Source: Actinomycetota bacterium
Lineage (GTDB): Bacteria; Actinomycetota; Acidimicrobiia; Acidimicrobiales; JAHWLA01
DNA: 11,938 nucleotides
Direction: 5' to 3'
Assembly: GCA_019347595.1 (NCBI GenBank)
Contig: JAHWLA010000060.1
Location: forward strand, 1-11,938
Shown here: piece by piece, positions 1 to 6,539 of the stretch
Numbering within the stretch: the first letter of the stretch is position 1
How the letters are laid out: each line of letters opens with the position of its first letter
The notes under the pieces: model-generated
The model's input: the letters and a program-made list of their open reading frames with translations, nothing else
What the model was told of the DNA's origin: nothing
Databases searched by the model: none
Position numbers and translations under genes: made by a program

Positions 1-1
1 G

Positions 2-3000
2 CATCCCGTCGAGGCAGGCCTGCCGCCGGGATTCGACGTCGTGGGCGACACCGAGTCGTCGGTCTCCTTCGCCGAGCGGTGGAAGGAGGAGCTCGACAGT
101 CTCCTGGCCGACCGCCCGCTGGAGCCGGTGGTCGCACCCGCTTTCGCGCTCGGGCTGACGCCCGCCCACCTGCGCTCGGTGGCTTGGGAGTTCCACCGCA
201 ACTGGGACCGCCTGCGGGCGCCGCTGGGGCCGAGCGCCGGCTTGGGCCCACGCCAGGCGGTCGACGTCGAGCCGGTGCTCGCCGCCCTCGACCGGGCGCT
301 GGCGGGGGCGGGCTCGTGCACCGACGCCGACGACAAGCTGCTGGCGCACCTCGACGGCCGGGTACGGCCGTATCGCGATCTGCTGGCCCGCATGGCGGCG
401 ACGGGCGACGAGGTGGAGGTCTTGGCCGTGTTGGCCGACGGCACCAAGCTGTCGCCCGGCCGGTTGGGGAGAGCGCCGGCGTGGTCAGGCGGGGTAGCGG
501 TGGCGGAGGTGCGCGAGCGCTGCGACGCGGCCGAGCAGGCACGGGCGCAGGTCGTCGAAAGGGTGAAGCGCGAGGTGTTCCCCCCGCTGCTCGAGCGGTT
601 GCGGCTGTTCACCGTGGCGGGGGCCGAACGGCGCCGCCTCGACGGGCGGCTGGAGTTCCACGATCTCCTGGTGCTGGCGTGCGATCTCCTGCGGGCCAAC
701 GGCGACGTGCGGCTGGCCGTGCGGTCGGAGTTCGATCACCTACTGATCGACGAGTTCCAGGACACCGACCCGCTCCAGATCGAGCTGGCGGTGGCGCTGG
801 CGGCGGCCGACGACGCCGGCGGCGCGCTGCCGTCGTGGGCCGAGGTCGCCGTGACGCCGGGCCGGCTGTTCTTCGTGGGCGACCCGAAGCAGTCGATCTA
901 CCGGTTCCGTCGGGCCGACATTCTCCTCTACCAACACGTCCAGGCTCGTTTCGCGGGGGGCGACGGCAGCGCCGAGCTGGTGCGCCTCCACCAGAACTTC
1001 CGCTCGGTGGAGCCCGTCCTGGCGTGGGTCAACCACGTTTTCGAGCGGTTGATGGGCGGCGGTGCGCTCGACGGCCAGCCCGCGTACGTCGCGCTCGATG
1101 CCGCCTGGCCGGGCCTGCCGGAGTCCGAGGCCGGGCCGGCCGTGGCGGTGCTCGGCGGTCCGACCCGGGCGCCCGACGTCGACGCCGTCCGCCGGGCCGA
1201 GATGGCCGACGTGGCCACCGTGGTGGCCCGCGCCAAGGCCGACGGGTGGCTGGTGTCCGACCGCGACGAGTCCGGTCGGCGGGTGCACCGGGCCGCCCGC
1301 TACCGCGACGTGGCCGTCCTCCTTCCCACCCGCACCGCTCTCCCCGCCCTGGAGCAGGCGCTCGACGCCGCCGCCATCCCCTACCGGGTGGAGAGCCGGT
1401 CGTTGGTGTGGTCCACGGCCGAGGTCCGCGACCTGCTCGCCCTGCTGCGCGCCGTCGACGACCCCACCGACGAGGTGGCGTTGGTGGCGGCGCTGCGGTC
1501 GCCTGCCTTGGCGTGCGGCGACGACGACCTGGTGGCGTTCCACCTGGCGGGCGGTCGATGGGACCACCGCCACCCCGGCGCCGACACGCTGCCGCCCGAG
1601 CATCCCGTGCTCGCCGGCATGGCCGTCCTCAACCGGTTCTGGGAGTGCCGCTGGTGGGTGCCGGTCAGCACGCTCGTCGACGACGTGGTGCGCGAGCTGC
1701 GCCTGTTCGAGCTGGCCTTCGCCCACCGTCGCCAGCGGGAGTGGTGGCATCGCCTGCGCTTCGTGGTCGACCAGGCCCGTGCCTACGTCGAGGCGGGCGG
1801 TTCGACGCTGCGCGGCTTCCTCGACTGGGCCGAGCAGCAGGCCGAGGAGCGCTCCGCCGTGGTGGAGAGCGTCGTGCCCGAGGCCGACGACGACGCCGTG
1901 CGCATCCTCACCATCCACGCCGCCAAGGGGTTGGAGTTCCCCATCGCCGTCCTGGCCGGGCTCCACGTGGGCGGGGGACCGAGCGGCGGCGCCCAGGTGC
2001 TGTGGGGAGACGGCGACGCACCCGCCGTGCGGGCCGGGCGCAAGGACGCCCGCTTCGAGACGGCGGGGATCGACGCCGCCGTGGCGTCGGAGGAGACGCT
2101 GCACGCGCTGGAGGACATCCGGCTTCTCTATGTGGCGGCGACGCGGGCGCGTGATCACCTCGTGGTGAGCCTCCACCACAAAGAGGGCGCGGCCTGCCCG
2201 GCCGCCCAGGTATGGCCCCTGGTCGCCGAGGCGCCGCATCTCGCCGTGCATCTCGACGGCCTGGTGCCGCCCGACGTGTCGGGCGAAGCCCCGCTGGCGC
2301 TCGTGCCGTCGCCCCCTCCGGCCGACGTCGTGGCGCAGTGGGAGGCCGAACGGGCGGCGCTGGTCGCCCGGCACGGACGGCGGCGCACGCTGGCCGCCAC
2401 CGAGGCCGCCCGGGTGGTGGCAGGGGTGCCCGTCGACGGCGAGCCCGAGAAGGAGGAGCCCGAGGCCGACGCCCCGCCGTGGCAGCGAGGACGGGCAGGC
2501 ACCGCTTTCGGGCGGGCGGTGCACGCCGTCCTCCAGACGGTCGACCTGGCCACGGGGGAGGGGGTGGCGGGGGCGGCGGCCGCCCAGGCGGCGGCCGAAG
2601 GCATCCCCGACCGGGCCGACGACATCGCCCGCGCCGTGGGCAACGCCCTGTCGTCTCCCGCCGCCCGGGAGGCCAGGGCGACGCGATCGTGGCGGGAGGT
2701 GTACGTGGCCGCCGACCTCGACGGCACCGTGCTCGAGGGTTTCGTCGACCTCCTCTACGAGGCCGACGACGGGCTGGTGGTGGTCGACTGGAAGACCGAC
2801 GCCGTGCGCTCGTCGGCCGATGTCGACGCGGCGGTCGCCCGCTATCGGGTGCAGGCGGCGGCCTACGCGGTAGCGCTGGAGCGCACCGTGGGCCGGCCCG
2901 TAGTGCGCTGCGAGCTGGTGTTCACGGCGGGCGACGGCCTCCAGCGCACGGTGTCCCACCTCGACACGGCCAAGGCCGACGTGGCGGCCGTGGTGGCCTC

Positions 3001-3013
3001 CATGCAGCCGTAA
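2..3013 (+). CDS. RecB/AddA-like UvrD-family helicase-nuclease, 5'-truncated by window edge
   Basis: This is an ATP-dependent DNA helicase joined to a C-terminal nuclease, the architecture of the large RecB/AddA subunits that process double-strand DNA ends for recombination. The frame is open from base 2 and the residues before the GTG at 41 (HPVEAGLPPGFDV) look like the usual family sequence, so the true start and Walker A motif lie upstream. Superfamily 1 motifs appear in order: DEFQDTD (749-769, Walker B), GDPKQS (878-895), HQNFRS (989-1006), TIHAAKGLEF (1910-1939) and LYVAATRA (2126-2149). The PD-(D/E)XK nuclease follows, with GFVDL from 2738, DWKTD (2786-2800) and a downstream QAAAYA. 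I see no iron-sulfur cysteine set in the nuclease domain, which favours the RecB/AddA subunit over AddB. Its partner subunit would be expected upstream, outside the window. RecB and AddA cannot be told apart from this fragment. Confidence 0.93.
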   Translation, partial: HPVEAGLPPGFDVVGDTESSVSFAERWKEELDSLLADRPLEPVVAPAFALGLTPAHLRSVAWEFHRNWDRLRAPLGPSAGLGPRQAVDVEPVLAALDRALAGAGSCTDADDKLLAHLDGRVRPYRDLLARMAATGDEVEVLAVLADGTKLSPGRLGRAPAWSGGVAVAEVRERCDAAEQARAQVVERVKREVFPPLLERLRLFTVAGAERRRLDGRLEFHDLLVLACDLLRANGDVRLAVRSEFDHLLIDEFQDTDPLQIELAVALAAADDAGGALPSWAEVAVTPGRLFFVGDPKQSIYRFRRADILLYQHVQARFAGGDGSAELVRLHQNFRSVEPVLAWVNHVFERLMGGGALDGQPAYVALDAAWPGLPESEAGPAVAVLGGPTRAPDVDAVRRAEMADVATVVARAKADGWLVSDRDESGRRVHRAARYRDVAVLLPTRTALPALEQALDAAAIPYRVESRSLVWSTAEVRDLLALLRAVDDPTDEVALVAALRSPALACGDDDLVAFHLAGGRWDHRHPGADTLPPEHPVLAGMAVLNRFWECRWWVPVSTLVDDVVRELRLFELAFAHRRQREWWHRLRFVVDQARAYVEAGGSTLRGFLDWAEQQAEERSAVVESVVPEADDDAVRILTIHAAKGLEFPIAVLAGLHVGGGPSGGAQVLWGDGDAPAVRAGRKDARFETAGIDAAVASEETLHALEDIRLLYVAATRARDHLVVSLHHKEGAACPAAQVWPLVAEAPHLAVHLDGLVPPDVSGEAPLALVPSPPPADVVAQWEAERAALVARHGRRRTLAATEAARVVAGVPVDGEPEKEEPEADAPPWQRGRAGTAFGRAVHAVLQTVDLATGEGVAGAAAAQAAAEGIPDRADDIARAVGNALSSPAAREARATRSWREVYVAADLDGTVLEGFVDLLYEADDGLVVVDWKTDAVRSSADVDAAVARYRVQAAAYAVALERTVGRPVVRCELVFTAGDGLQRTVSHLDTAKADVAAVVASMQP

Positions 3014-3025
3014 GCCCCCGGCAAT

Positions 3026-3067
3026 TGGGAGCCGAAACGGTCGCTCGGGCGTCCATTTCGGCACCCA
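3026..3067. terminator. Hairpin between convergent genes, possible bidirectional terminator
   Basis: An inverted repeat pairs TGGGAGCCGAAA (3026-3037) with TTTCGGCACCCA (3056-3067): 12 positions with one A-A mismatch and an 18-nt loop. It fills most of the 67-base gap between the stop of the helicase gene and the stop of the convergent transporter gene, where a shared terminator is expected. There is no clear U-tract on either side, so factor-independent termination is an inference from structure and position. Confidence 0.5.
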
Positions 3068-3080
3068 GAAGCAGCGTGCC

Positions 3081-3584
3081 CTAGTGCCCGCCGCCGGTGC
3101 CGCGGCCCGCGTGGTCGTCCACGAACGCGCGCAATGCGTCCATGTCGACGGCGGTGCAGGTCACTTTGTGCCGCCAGGCGGTAGCGATCACCGGGGCGGG
3201 GAGCGACGGGTTGGGCGCCACCACCACCTGCTCATCGGCCAACCCGCGGAGCACGGCGGCGTCGGCCGGGTCGCGGTACTGCACGACGACCCCGCCCCCT
3301 TCCAGCACGCCGGCCTGCACCGGCCGCTCCAGCGGCTGGTCGACAACACCCTGCGGCGGCGCCCCCGAGCGATGGGCGCCGGAGGTGGGCGGGTCGGTGA
3401 TGTATGTCGGCTCGGGAGCACCCGGCAGGAGGTGCTGGGTACTGCCCGGGTCGAGCGGCTCGCTCACCGCCGCCCCGCATGCGCCATCGTCCGCCGACCC
3501 GCCGCCGCTGCCGCTGCGGCTGCCGCCGCCGTCGTCACCGCGCCCGCACCCGCCCAGCACGACCAGCGCCAGCAGGGCCGTCAC
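3081..3584 (-). CDS. Possible internally started DUF3105-like lipoprotein (alternative reading of the fusion's 3' part)
   Basis: Codon 292 of the fusion frame is GTG (3584-3582). Reading from it gives a 167-residue product that begins MTALLALVVLGGC: a short hydrophobic core followed by a lipobox-like LGGC. That is a plausible, though very short and positively poor, lipoprotein signal; the arginines that would normally precede it (RRFRR) lie upstream of this GTG. A disordered Gly/Ser linker and the DUF3105-like domain follow. No strong Shine-Dalgarno sequence or TANNNT box precedes the GTG. Either two proteins are made from one frame, or the segment is an eleventh membrane helix that places the domain outside. 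I list it because the signal-like segment needs an explanation, not as a firm gene. Confidence 0.25.
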   Translation of the reverse strand: MTALLALVVLGGCGRGDDGGGSRSGSGGGSADDGACGAAVSEPLDPGSTQHLLPGAPEPTYITDPPTSGAHRSGAPPQGVVDQPLERPVQAGVLEGGGVVVQYRDPADAAVLRGLADEQVVVAPNPSLPAPVIATAWRHKVTCTAVDMDALRAFVDDHAGRGTGGGH

Positions 3585-4457
3585 GATGGGTGCCCGCCGG
3601 AACCGCCGCAGCGGCTCCTGCAGCAGCGCGATCCCGACGGCCACCAGCGCGCCGCCCACCAGCAGCCGCAGGCGGAACGGCTCGTCGAGGAACAGCACGC
3701 CCACGCTGACGGCCACCACGGGCACCACGTAGGTGACCAACGACGCCCGCGTGGGCCCCACGGCGGCGATCGCCTGATAGTTGAGGACGTAGGCGATCCC
3801 GGTGGCGAACGCCCCCAGCAGCAGCACCGAGACCAGCGGCCGCCACTCCAGGTCGAGCCCCCGCGTCGCCACCCCGGCGGCGGCCAGCGGCAGCGTGAGC
3901 ACCGTCCCGCACACCAGTTGCCCGAACACCGACACCAACGGCGGCACGCCCACCAAGTGGCGCTGGGCGTAGGCGAAGCCCATGCCGTAGCAGGCGGCCG
4001 TTCCCAGTGCGGCGACCGCCCCGGTGGCCGACGACGAGGCCAAGTCGCTGCCGCCCAGCCCGGCGGCCACCGACACGCCGAAGAACCCCAGCAGCAGCCC
4101 GCCCACCTGTCGCAGCCGCAGCCGCTCGCCGAGCCCCACGGCAGCAGCGATGGCGGCGAACAGCGGCGTCCCCGCGTTCATCACCGACGCCAGCGCCGAG
4201 GTGATCCGCTCCTCGCCCCACGCCAGCAGGGTGAACGGCAGCGCGGCGTAGATCAGGCCCATCACCGCGAAGTGGCGCCACATGCGGAGGTCGCGTGGCA
4301 TGCGCAGCCCCCGGGCCCGCACGACGACAGCGATCACCACCAGGCCGACGACGATCCGCCCGAAGGCCACCATCCCCGGCGTCATGGCGCGAAGGGCAAC
4401 CTTGATGAACAGGAACGACCAGCCCCAGATGAAGGCCAGCAGGAGGACTCGCCGCAC
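3081..4457 (-). CDS. EamA/DMT-family transporter fused to a DUF3105-like extracytoplasmic domain
   Basis: This 458-residue frame joins two modules. Residues 1 to about 285 form a drug/metabolite-transporter (EamA) protein with about ten hydrophobic helices in two repeats; both halves show the family style (FIWGWSFLFIKVAL near the start, YVVPVVAVSVGVLFLDEP in the second repeat). This part alone has the normal length of an EamA exporter. After the basic stretch RRFRRAP comes a second hydrophobic segment (292-303) ending in LGGC304, which resembles a lipoprotein signal, then a Gly/Ser/Asp linker and a DUF3105-like domain (about 335-448; TDPPTSGAH at 354-362, EGGGVVVQY at 386-394). The GTG start at 4457 is forced, because an in-frame TAG lies four codons upstream and the first helix begins at once. 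That TAG is part of a TAGGGT box. The substrate is unknown. A GTG at codon 292 could start a separate lipoprotein. Confidence 0.82.
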   Translation of the reverse strand: MRRVLLLAFIWGWSFLFIKVALRAMTPGMVAFGRIVVGLVVIAVVVRARGLRMPRDLRMWRHFAVMGLIYAALPFTLLAWGEERITSALASVMNAGTPLFAAIAAAVGLGERLRLRQVGGLLLGFFGVSVAAGLGGSDLASSSATGAVAALGTAACYGMGFAYAQRHLVGVPPLVSVFGQLVCGTVLTLPLAAAGVATRGLDLEWRPLVSVLLLGAFATGIAYVLNYQAIAAVGPTRASLVTYVVPVVAVSVGVLFLDEPFRLRLLVGGALVAVGIALLQEPLRRFRRAPIVTALLALVVLGGCGRGDDGGGSRSGSGGGSADDGACGAAVSEPLDPGSTQHLLPGAPEPTYITDPPTSGAHRSGAPPQGVVDQPLERPVQAGVLEGGGVVVQYRDPADAAVLRGLADEQVVVAPNPSLPAPVIATAWRHKVTCTAVDMDALRAFVDDHAGRGTGGGH

Positions 4458-4463
4458 CCCTCG

Positions 4464-4469
4464 ACCCTA
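4464..4469 (-). promoter_or_regulatory. -10-like box TAGGGT for the transporter fusion gene
   Basis: On the minus strand TAGGGT ends 6 nt before the GTG at 4457, fitting TANNNT and a transcript that starts at or very near the start codon. No good -35 element is visible. Confidence 0.45.
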
Positions 4470-4543
4470 CCGACGCCCCGCGCCTACGCCGCCGCCTTTT
4501 CCCGGCGTCGCTTTTCGACCGGCCCCCCCGGGAGGTCGGCGCC

Positions 4544-4549
4544 TACACT
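4544..4549 (+). promoter_or_regulatory. -10-like box TACACT for the 97-residue protein gene and pdtaR
   Basis: TACACT ends 9 nt before the ATG at 4559. There is no Shine-Dalgarno sequence at normal distance, so a leaderless transcript carrying this gene and pdtaR is likely. An inverted repeat CGACC/GGTCG (4516-4520 and 4534-4538) lies just upstream around a run of seven C. Confidence 0.5.
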
Positions 4550-4558
4550 GACCGCGCC

Positions 4559-4852
4559 ATGCCCCGGTCCCTCATCGAGCGCCGCCTCCTGGAGGTGAAC
4601 GACCGGCTTCGTCGCGCCCGCGAGGAGCTGGCCGTGCTCGACGAGCAACTGGCAGCGTTGAACGAGGCCGCCGACGACACTCGCATCCGGGCGCTCGTGT
4701 CGGAGACGCCGCTGGCCGACCGGGAGCATCGTGAGGCCCAGAAGCACGTCGACGCCATGTTGCGCAGCCGGGCCGCCGCCCTTTCGTCGATCGCAGAGCT
4801 CGAACAGCTCCAGGGGGAGCTGCTCGACCGCCTCGTGGTCGAAAACCGCTGA
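4559..4852 (+). CDS. Conserved-looking small helical protein of unknown function, upstream of pdtaR
   Basis: The 97-residue product is almost entirely predicted helix rich in Leu, Arg, Glu and Ala with heptad-like spacing (residues 6-36 and 62-95), so a coiled-coil or helical bundle is likely. It has no Cys, no signal peptide and no membrane segment, so it should be cytoplasmic. I do not recognise a named family. The ATG at 4559 is preceded by TACACT at 9 nt rather than by a Shine-Dalgarno sequence. Its stop is 25 nt before the pdtaR start, and no promoter-like box lies between, so the two are probably co-transcribed. A role linked to the PdtaR regulator, for example as a partner, is only inferred from position. 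The helical composition and the tidy operon spacing support a real gene. Confidence 0.75.
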   Translation: MPRSLIERRLLEVNDRLRRAREELAVLDEQLAALNEAADDTRIRALVSETPLADREHREAQKHVDAMLRSRAAALSSIAELEQLQGELLDRLVVENR

Positions 4853-4862
4853 CCCCCGAGCC

Positions 4863-4868
4863 AAGGAG
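4863..4868 (+). promoter_or_regulatory. Shine-Dalgarno AAGGAG that fixes the pdtaR start
   Basis: AAGGAG lies 9 nt upstream of the GTG at 4878 and picks this codon over in-frame upstream starts. It is the clearest ribosome binding site in the window, consistent with pdtaR being the second gene of its unit. Confidence 0.75.
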
Positions 4869-4877
4869 CGACCCATC

Positions 4878-5453
4878 GTGGCCGTCCAGGTCGTCATTGC
4901 CGAAGACGAGGCCATCATCCGCCTCGACCTCAAGGAGATCCTCGAAGAGGAGGGCTACGAAGTCGTGGGAGAGACGGGCCGCGGCGACGAAGCCGTCGCC
5001 CTCGTGCGCGAGCACAGCCCCGACCTCGCCATCCTCGACATCAAGATGCCCGGCATGGACGGCCTCGCCGCCGCCCGGGAGATAGCGGGCGAGCGTCGGG
5101 CCGCCGTGCTCATCCTCACCGCCTTCAGCCAGCGCAACCTCATCGAGGAGGCTCGCGATGCGGGCGCCCTCGCCTATCTCGTCAAGCCCTTCCAGAAAAG
5201 CGAGCTGATCCCGGCCATCGAAGTGGCGCTGGGCCGGTTCGCCGAGCTCAAGGCGCTCGACAGCCAGACCAAGTCCTTGGAAGAGCAGCTCGAGATCCGC
5301 AAGATCGTCGACCGGGCCAAGGGCCTCCTCATGGACCGCCACGGCATGACCGAGTCCGACGCCTTCTCGTTCATCCAGAAGACGGCCATGCACGAGCGCC
5401 AGACGATGAAGTCCGTGGCCCAGCGCGTCCTCGACGGCGACCTGCAGCCGTAG
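4878..5453 (+). CDS. pdtaR: PdtaR-type response regulator with ANTAR RNA-binding domain
   Basis: The 191-residue protein has a receiver domain (1-120) and an ANTAR domain (about 125-187), as in mycobacterial PdtaR (Rv1626) and AmiR/NasT. The phosphorylation pocket is complete: acidic pair E9/D10, acceptor D54 in LAILDIKMPGMDG, T81 and K103 before PF. The ANTAR part contains the typical IVDRAKGLLMDRHGMTESDAF. In this family, phosphorylation by a histidine kinase (PdtaS in mycobacteria) lets the ANTAR domain bind paired RNA hairpins and prevent transcription termination. No cognate kinase of that type is next to it; the kinase at the right edge has a different sensor layout. The GTG start is chosen from the AAGGAG 9 nt upstream and the family's short N-terminus. 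It follows the 97-residue helical protein and sits about 3 kb from polA; pdtaR and polA are also close together in M. tuberculosis (Rv1626, Rv1629). Confidence 0.93.
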   Translation: MAVQVVIAEDEAIIRLDLKEILEEEGYEVVGETGRGDEAVALVREHSPDLAILDIKMPGMDGLAAAREIAGERRAAVLILTAFSQRNLIEEARDAGALAYLVKPFQKSELIPAIEVALGRFAELKALDSQTKSLEEQLEIRKIVDRAKGLLMDRHGMTESDAFSFIQKTAMHERQTMKSVAQRVLDGDLQP

Positions 5454-5457
5454 CGAC

Positions 5458-5487
5458 TTGTCGTTGCGCGCCGCCGCCCCGTAGGTT
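5458..5487 (+). promoter_or_regulatory. Promoter for the cupredoxin-like lipoprotein: TTGTCG, 18 nt, TAGGTT
   Basis: TTGTCG (5458-5463) and TAGGTT (5482-5487) are separated by 18 nt, a good sigma70-type arrangement. The -10 box ends 7 nt before the GTG at 5495, so the mRNA is probably leaderless. This is the only start in the window where a convincing -35 element is also visible. Confidence 0.55.
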
Positions 5488-5494
5488 CAGCGAC

Positions 5495-5968
5495 GTGGTA
5501 GGACTCCCCAACAAAGCAGCAGCCCTCTCCCTCGCGTTCGCGGTTGCCCTGGCGGTCGGCGCGTGCGGCGACAGCGACGACGGCGCCGGTGCCGGCGCCC
5601 CCTCGGACTCGACGTCGGGCTCGGGCGACCACGCCCACAACGAGACCACGACGCTGTCGACGTTCCCGCCCGCCGAGGCGGAGACAACCGTGGCCGTCAC
5701 CATGCGCGACTTCCGCTTCGAGATGCCGACGACCGTCGCCGCGGGCAAGGTCCTGTTCAATGTGACGAACGAAGGCCCCACCGAGCACGAGTTCGTCGTC
5801 TTCCAGGGCTCCAAGCAGGTGGCCCACCTCGACAGCCAGGACCGCAACGAGAGCGGCAGACTGGCCGTCGTCCTCCCCGCGGGGCGCTACACCATCAAGT
5901 GCCTCATCGGGTCGGGCGGCGCCCGCCACGACAAGCTGGGAATGGTCCAGAACATCACCGTCGAATAA
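5495..5968 (+). CDS. Cupredoxin-like lipoprotein with a putative type 1 copper site
   Basis: The 157-residue protein starts with a lipoprotein signal (hydrophobic core 8-23, lipobox VGAC, Cys24), so it should be anchored outside the membrane. A low-complexity linker with DHAH (45-48) leads to a beta-rich cupredoxin-like domain (about 64-157). Putative copper ligands are all present in the expected order: H98 in TEHEF, C136 in YTIKCLIG, then H145 and M150 in RHDKLGM. The Cys-to-His spacing (eight intervening residues) is longer than the 2-4 typical of plastocyanin or azurin, so the site may be unusual or bind copper without being a classical blue centre. The GTG start is supported by the promoter 7 nt upstream and by the signal peptide. 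The neighbours are a YcnI/DUF1775 fragment and a His-rich membrane protein, suggesting a role in copper binding or electron transfer at the cell surface. Confidence 0.85.
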   Translation: MVGLPNKAAALSLAFAVALAVGACGDSDDGAGAGAPSDSTSGSGDHAHNETTTLSTFPPAEAETTVAVTMRDFRFEMPTTVAAGKVLFNVTNEGPTEHEFVVFQGSKQVAHLDSQDRNESGRLAVVLPAGRYTIKCLIGSGGARHDKLGMVQNITVE

Positions 5969-5975
5969 CGCGACG

Positions 5976-6018
5976 GCCGCCCCCGCTGCGCGCCCCTCAA
6001 TCGGCGCTTACGGGCGGC
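5976..6018. terminator. Nested inverted repeat between convergent genes
   Basis: GCCGCCC (5976-5982) can pair with GGGCGGC (6012-6018), and inside it GCGC (5988-5991) with GCGC (6004-6007). The structure spans the gap between the lipoprotein stop and the stop of the convergent DUF1775 fragment and runs slightly into the latter. There is no U-tract. In DNA this GC-rich, short repeats arise easily by chance, so the call is weak. Confidence 0.3.
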
Positions 6019-6268
6019 GTTGGCGCACCAGCGTGACCACCGGCGCCGGATGCTCGGGCTCGGGACCGGGCTCGTCCGGCTCGTCGATCCACCGCACCCC
6101 CTCGCCGTTGTCGTGCGTCTGGAGCGCGCGGAACACCAGGCGGTCGGCCTCCGTCGGCAACGGCCCGCCCGACACGTCGAACTCCTCGAACTCCCCGGGC
6201 CGGATGGTGCCGCCCGTCCACGTGATGCGCGCCACCGCCTCGCCCGCCCGCTCCACCGAGTACTCCAT
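6008..6268 (-). CDS. C-terminal fragment of a YcnI/DUF1775-family protein
   Basis: The 86 residues match the second half of the YcnI/DUF1775 domain: ARITWTGGTIRPGEFEEF (13-30), SGGPLP (33-38), LVFRALQTHDNGEGVRWI (44-61) and the C-terminal HPAPVVTLV. YcnI proteins are secreted copper-binding proteins whose N-terminal His, exposed after signal cleavage, holds the metal. Here the signal peptide, that His and the first half of the domain are absent. The frame upstream of the ATG meets TAG after four codons and another stop near 6313. I found no matching N-terminal half in the other minus-strand frames up to the next gene. A TAGGTT box lies 9 nt before the ATG, so the fragment may still be expressed as a cytoplasmic protein; otherwise it is a decaying remnant. 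The YcnI assignment is more certain than its functionality. Confidence 0.65.
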   Translation of the reverse strand: MEYSVERAGEAVARITWTGGTIRPGEFEEFDVSGGPLPTEADRLVFRALQTHDNGEGVRWIDEPDEPGPEPEHPAPVVTLVRQRRP

Positions 6269-6277
6269 CCCGGCTGG

Positions 6278-6283
6278 AACCTA
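6278..6283 (-). promoter_or_regulatory. -10-like box TAGGTT in front of the DUF1775 fragment
   Basis: On the minus strand TAGGTT ends 9 nt before the ATG at 6268. It is the same hexamer used by the cupredoxin-like lipoprotein gene. No -35 element is evident. Confidence 0.35.
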
Positions 6284-6539
6284 CCTCCGCAACCTGCGCG
6301 CCCTGCCCGCCTACCGCAGCGACGCGCCCGCCCGCATCTGGCTGTTGGCTGTCGGCCGGCGCAGCGCCGTCGACGCCACCGAGCGCCGCCGCCGGCTGTT
6401 GGCGCGGGCGGCGCCCGTCGCCGCCGAACCCCACGCGGCGTCCCTGGGCGCTGATCACCGGGCTGGCCGTAGCGGCCGGCTGAGCGAGAAAGCCGGTTGT
6501 CCGAGCGCGATGCCGACCACCGACCACACCGATGCGAGG
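6284..6539. other. Unassigned stretch between the DUF1775 fragment and the membrane protein gene
   Basis: No complete gene can be supported in these bases. The plus-strand frame at about 6275-6430 reads like protein (YLRNLRALPAYRSDAPARIW, then LLAVGRR and an Arg-rich helix) but has no evident start or ribosome binding site and no family I recognise. It continues in frame into the membrane protein gene. It may be a remnant of a displaced gene or a composition effect. The promoter of the downstream gene should lie here, yet no clear TANNNT box is seen at leaderless distance. Confidence 0.4.

Noticed and set aside
740..3064. Long minus-strand open frame (774 codons) opposite the helicase gene
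   Set aside because: Its product is Gly/Arg/His-rich without recognisable domains, while the plus strand shows ordered helicase and nuclease motifs across the same bases. High GC content removes stop codons from the antisense frame.
3084..4598. Plus-strand open frame (504 codons) opposite the transporter fusion
   Set aside because: The product is low-complexity His/Gln/Arg/Pro-rich sequence, typical of the antisense of a hydrophobic membrane protein gene in GC-rich DNA.
4731..4877. 5' extension of the pdtaR frame
   Set aside because: It overlaps the 97-residue protein gene in another frame, adds Arg/Ser-rich sequence absent from the family, and ignores the AAGGAG placed correctly for the GTG at 4878.
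6033..6539. In-frame upstream extension of the membrane protein gene (520 codons in all)
   Set aside because: The first part is antisense to the DUF1775 fragment and has shadow-like composition. A clear signal peptide begins at 6540, which must be the N-terminus.
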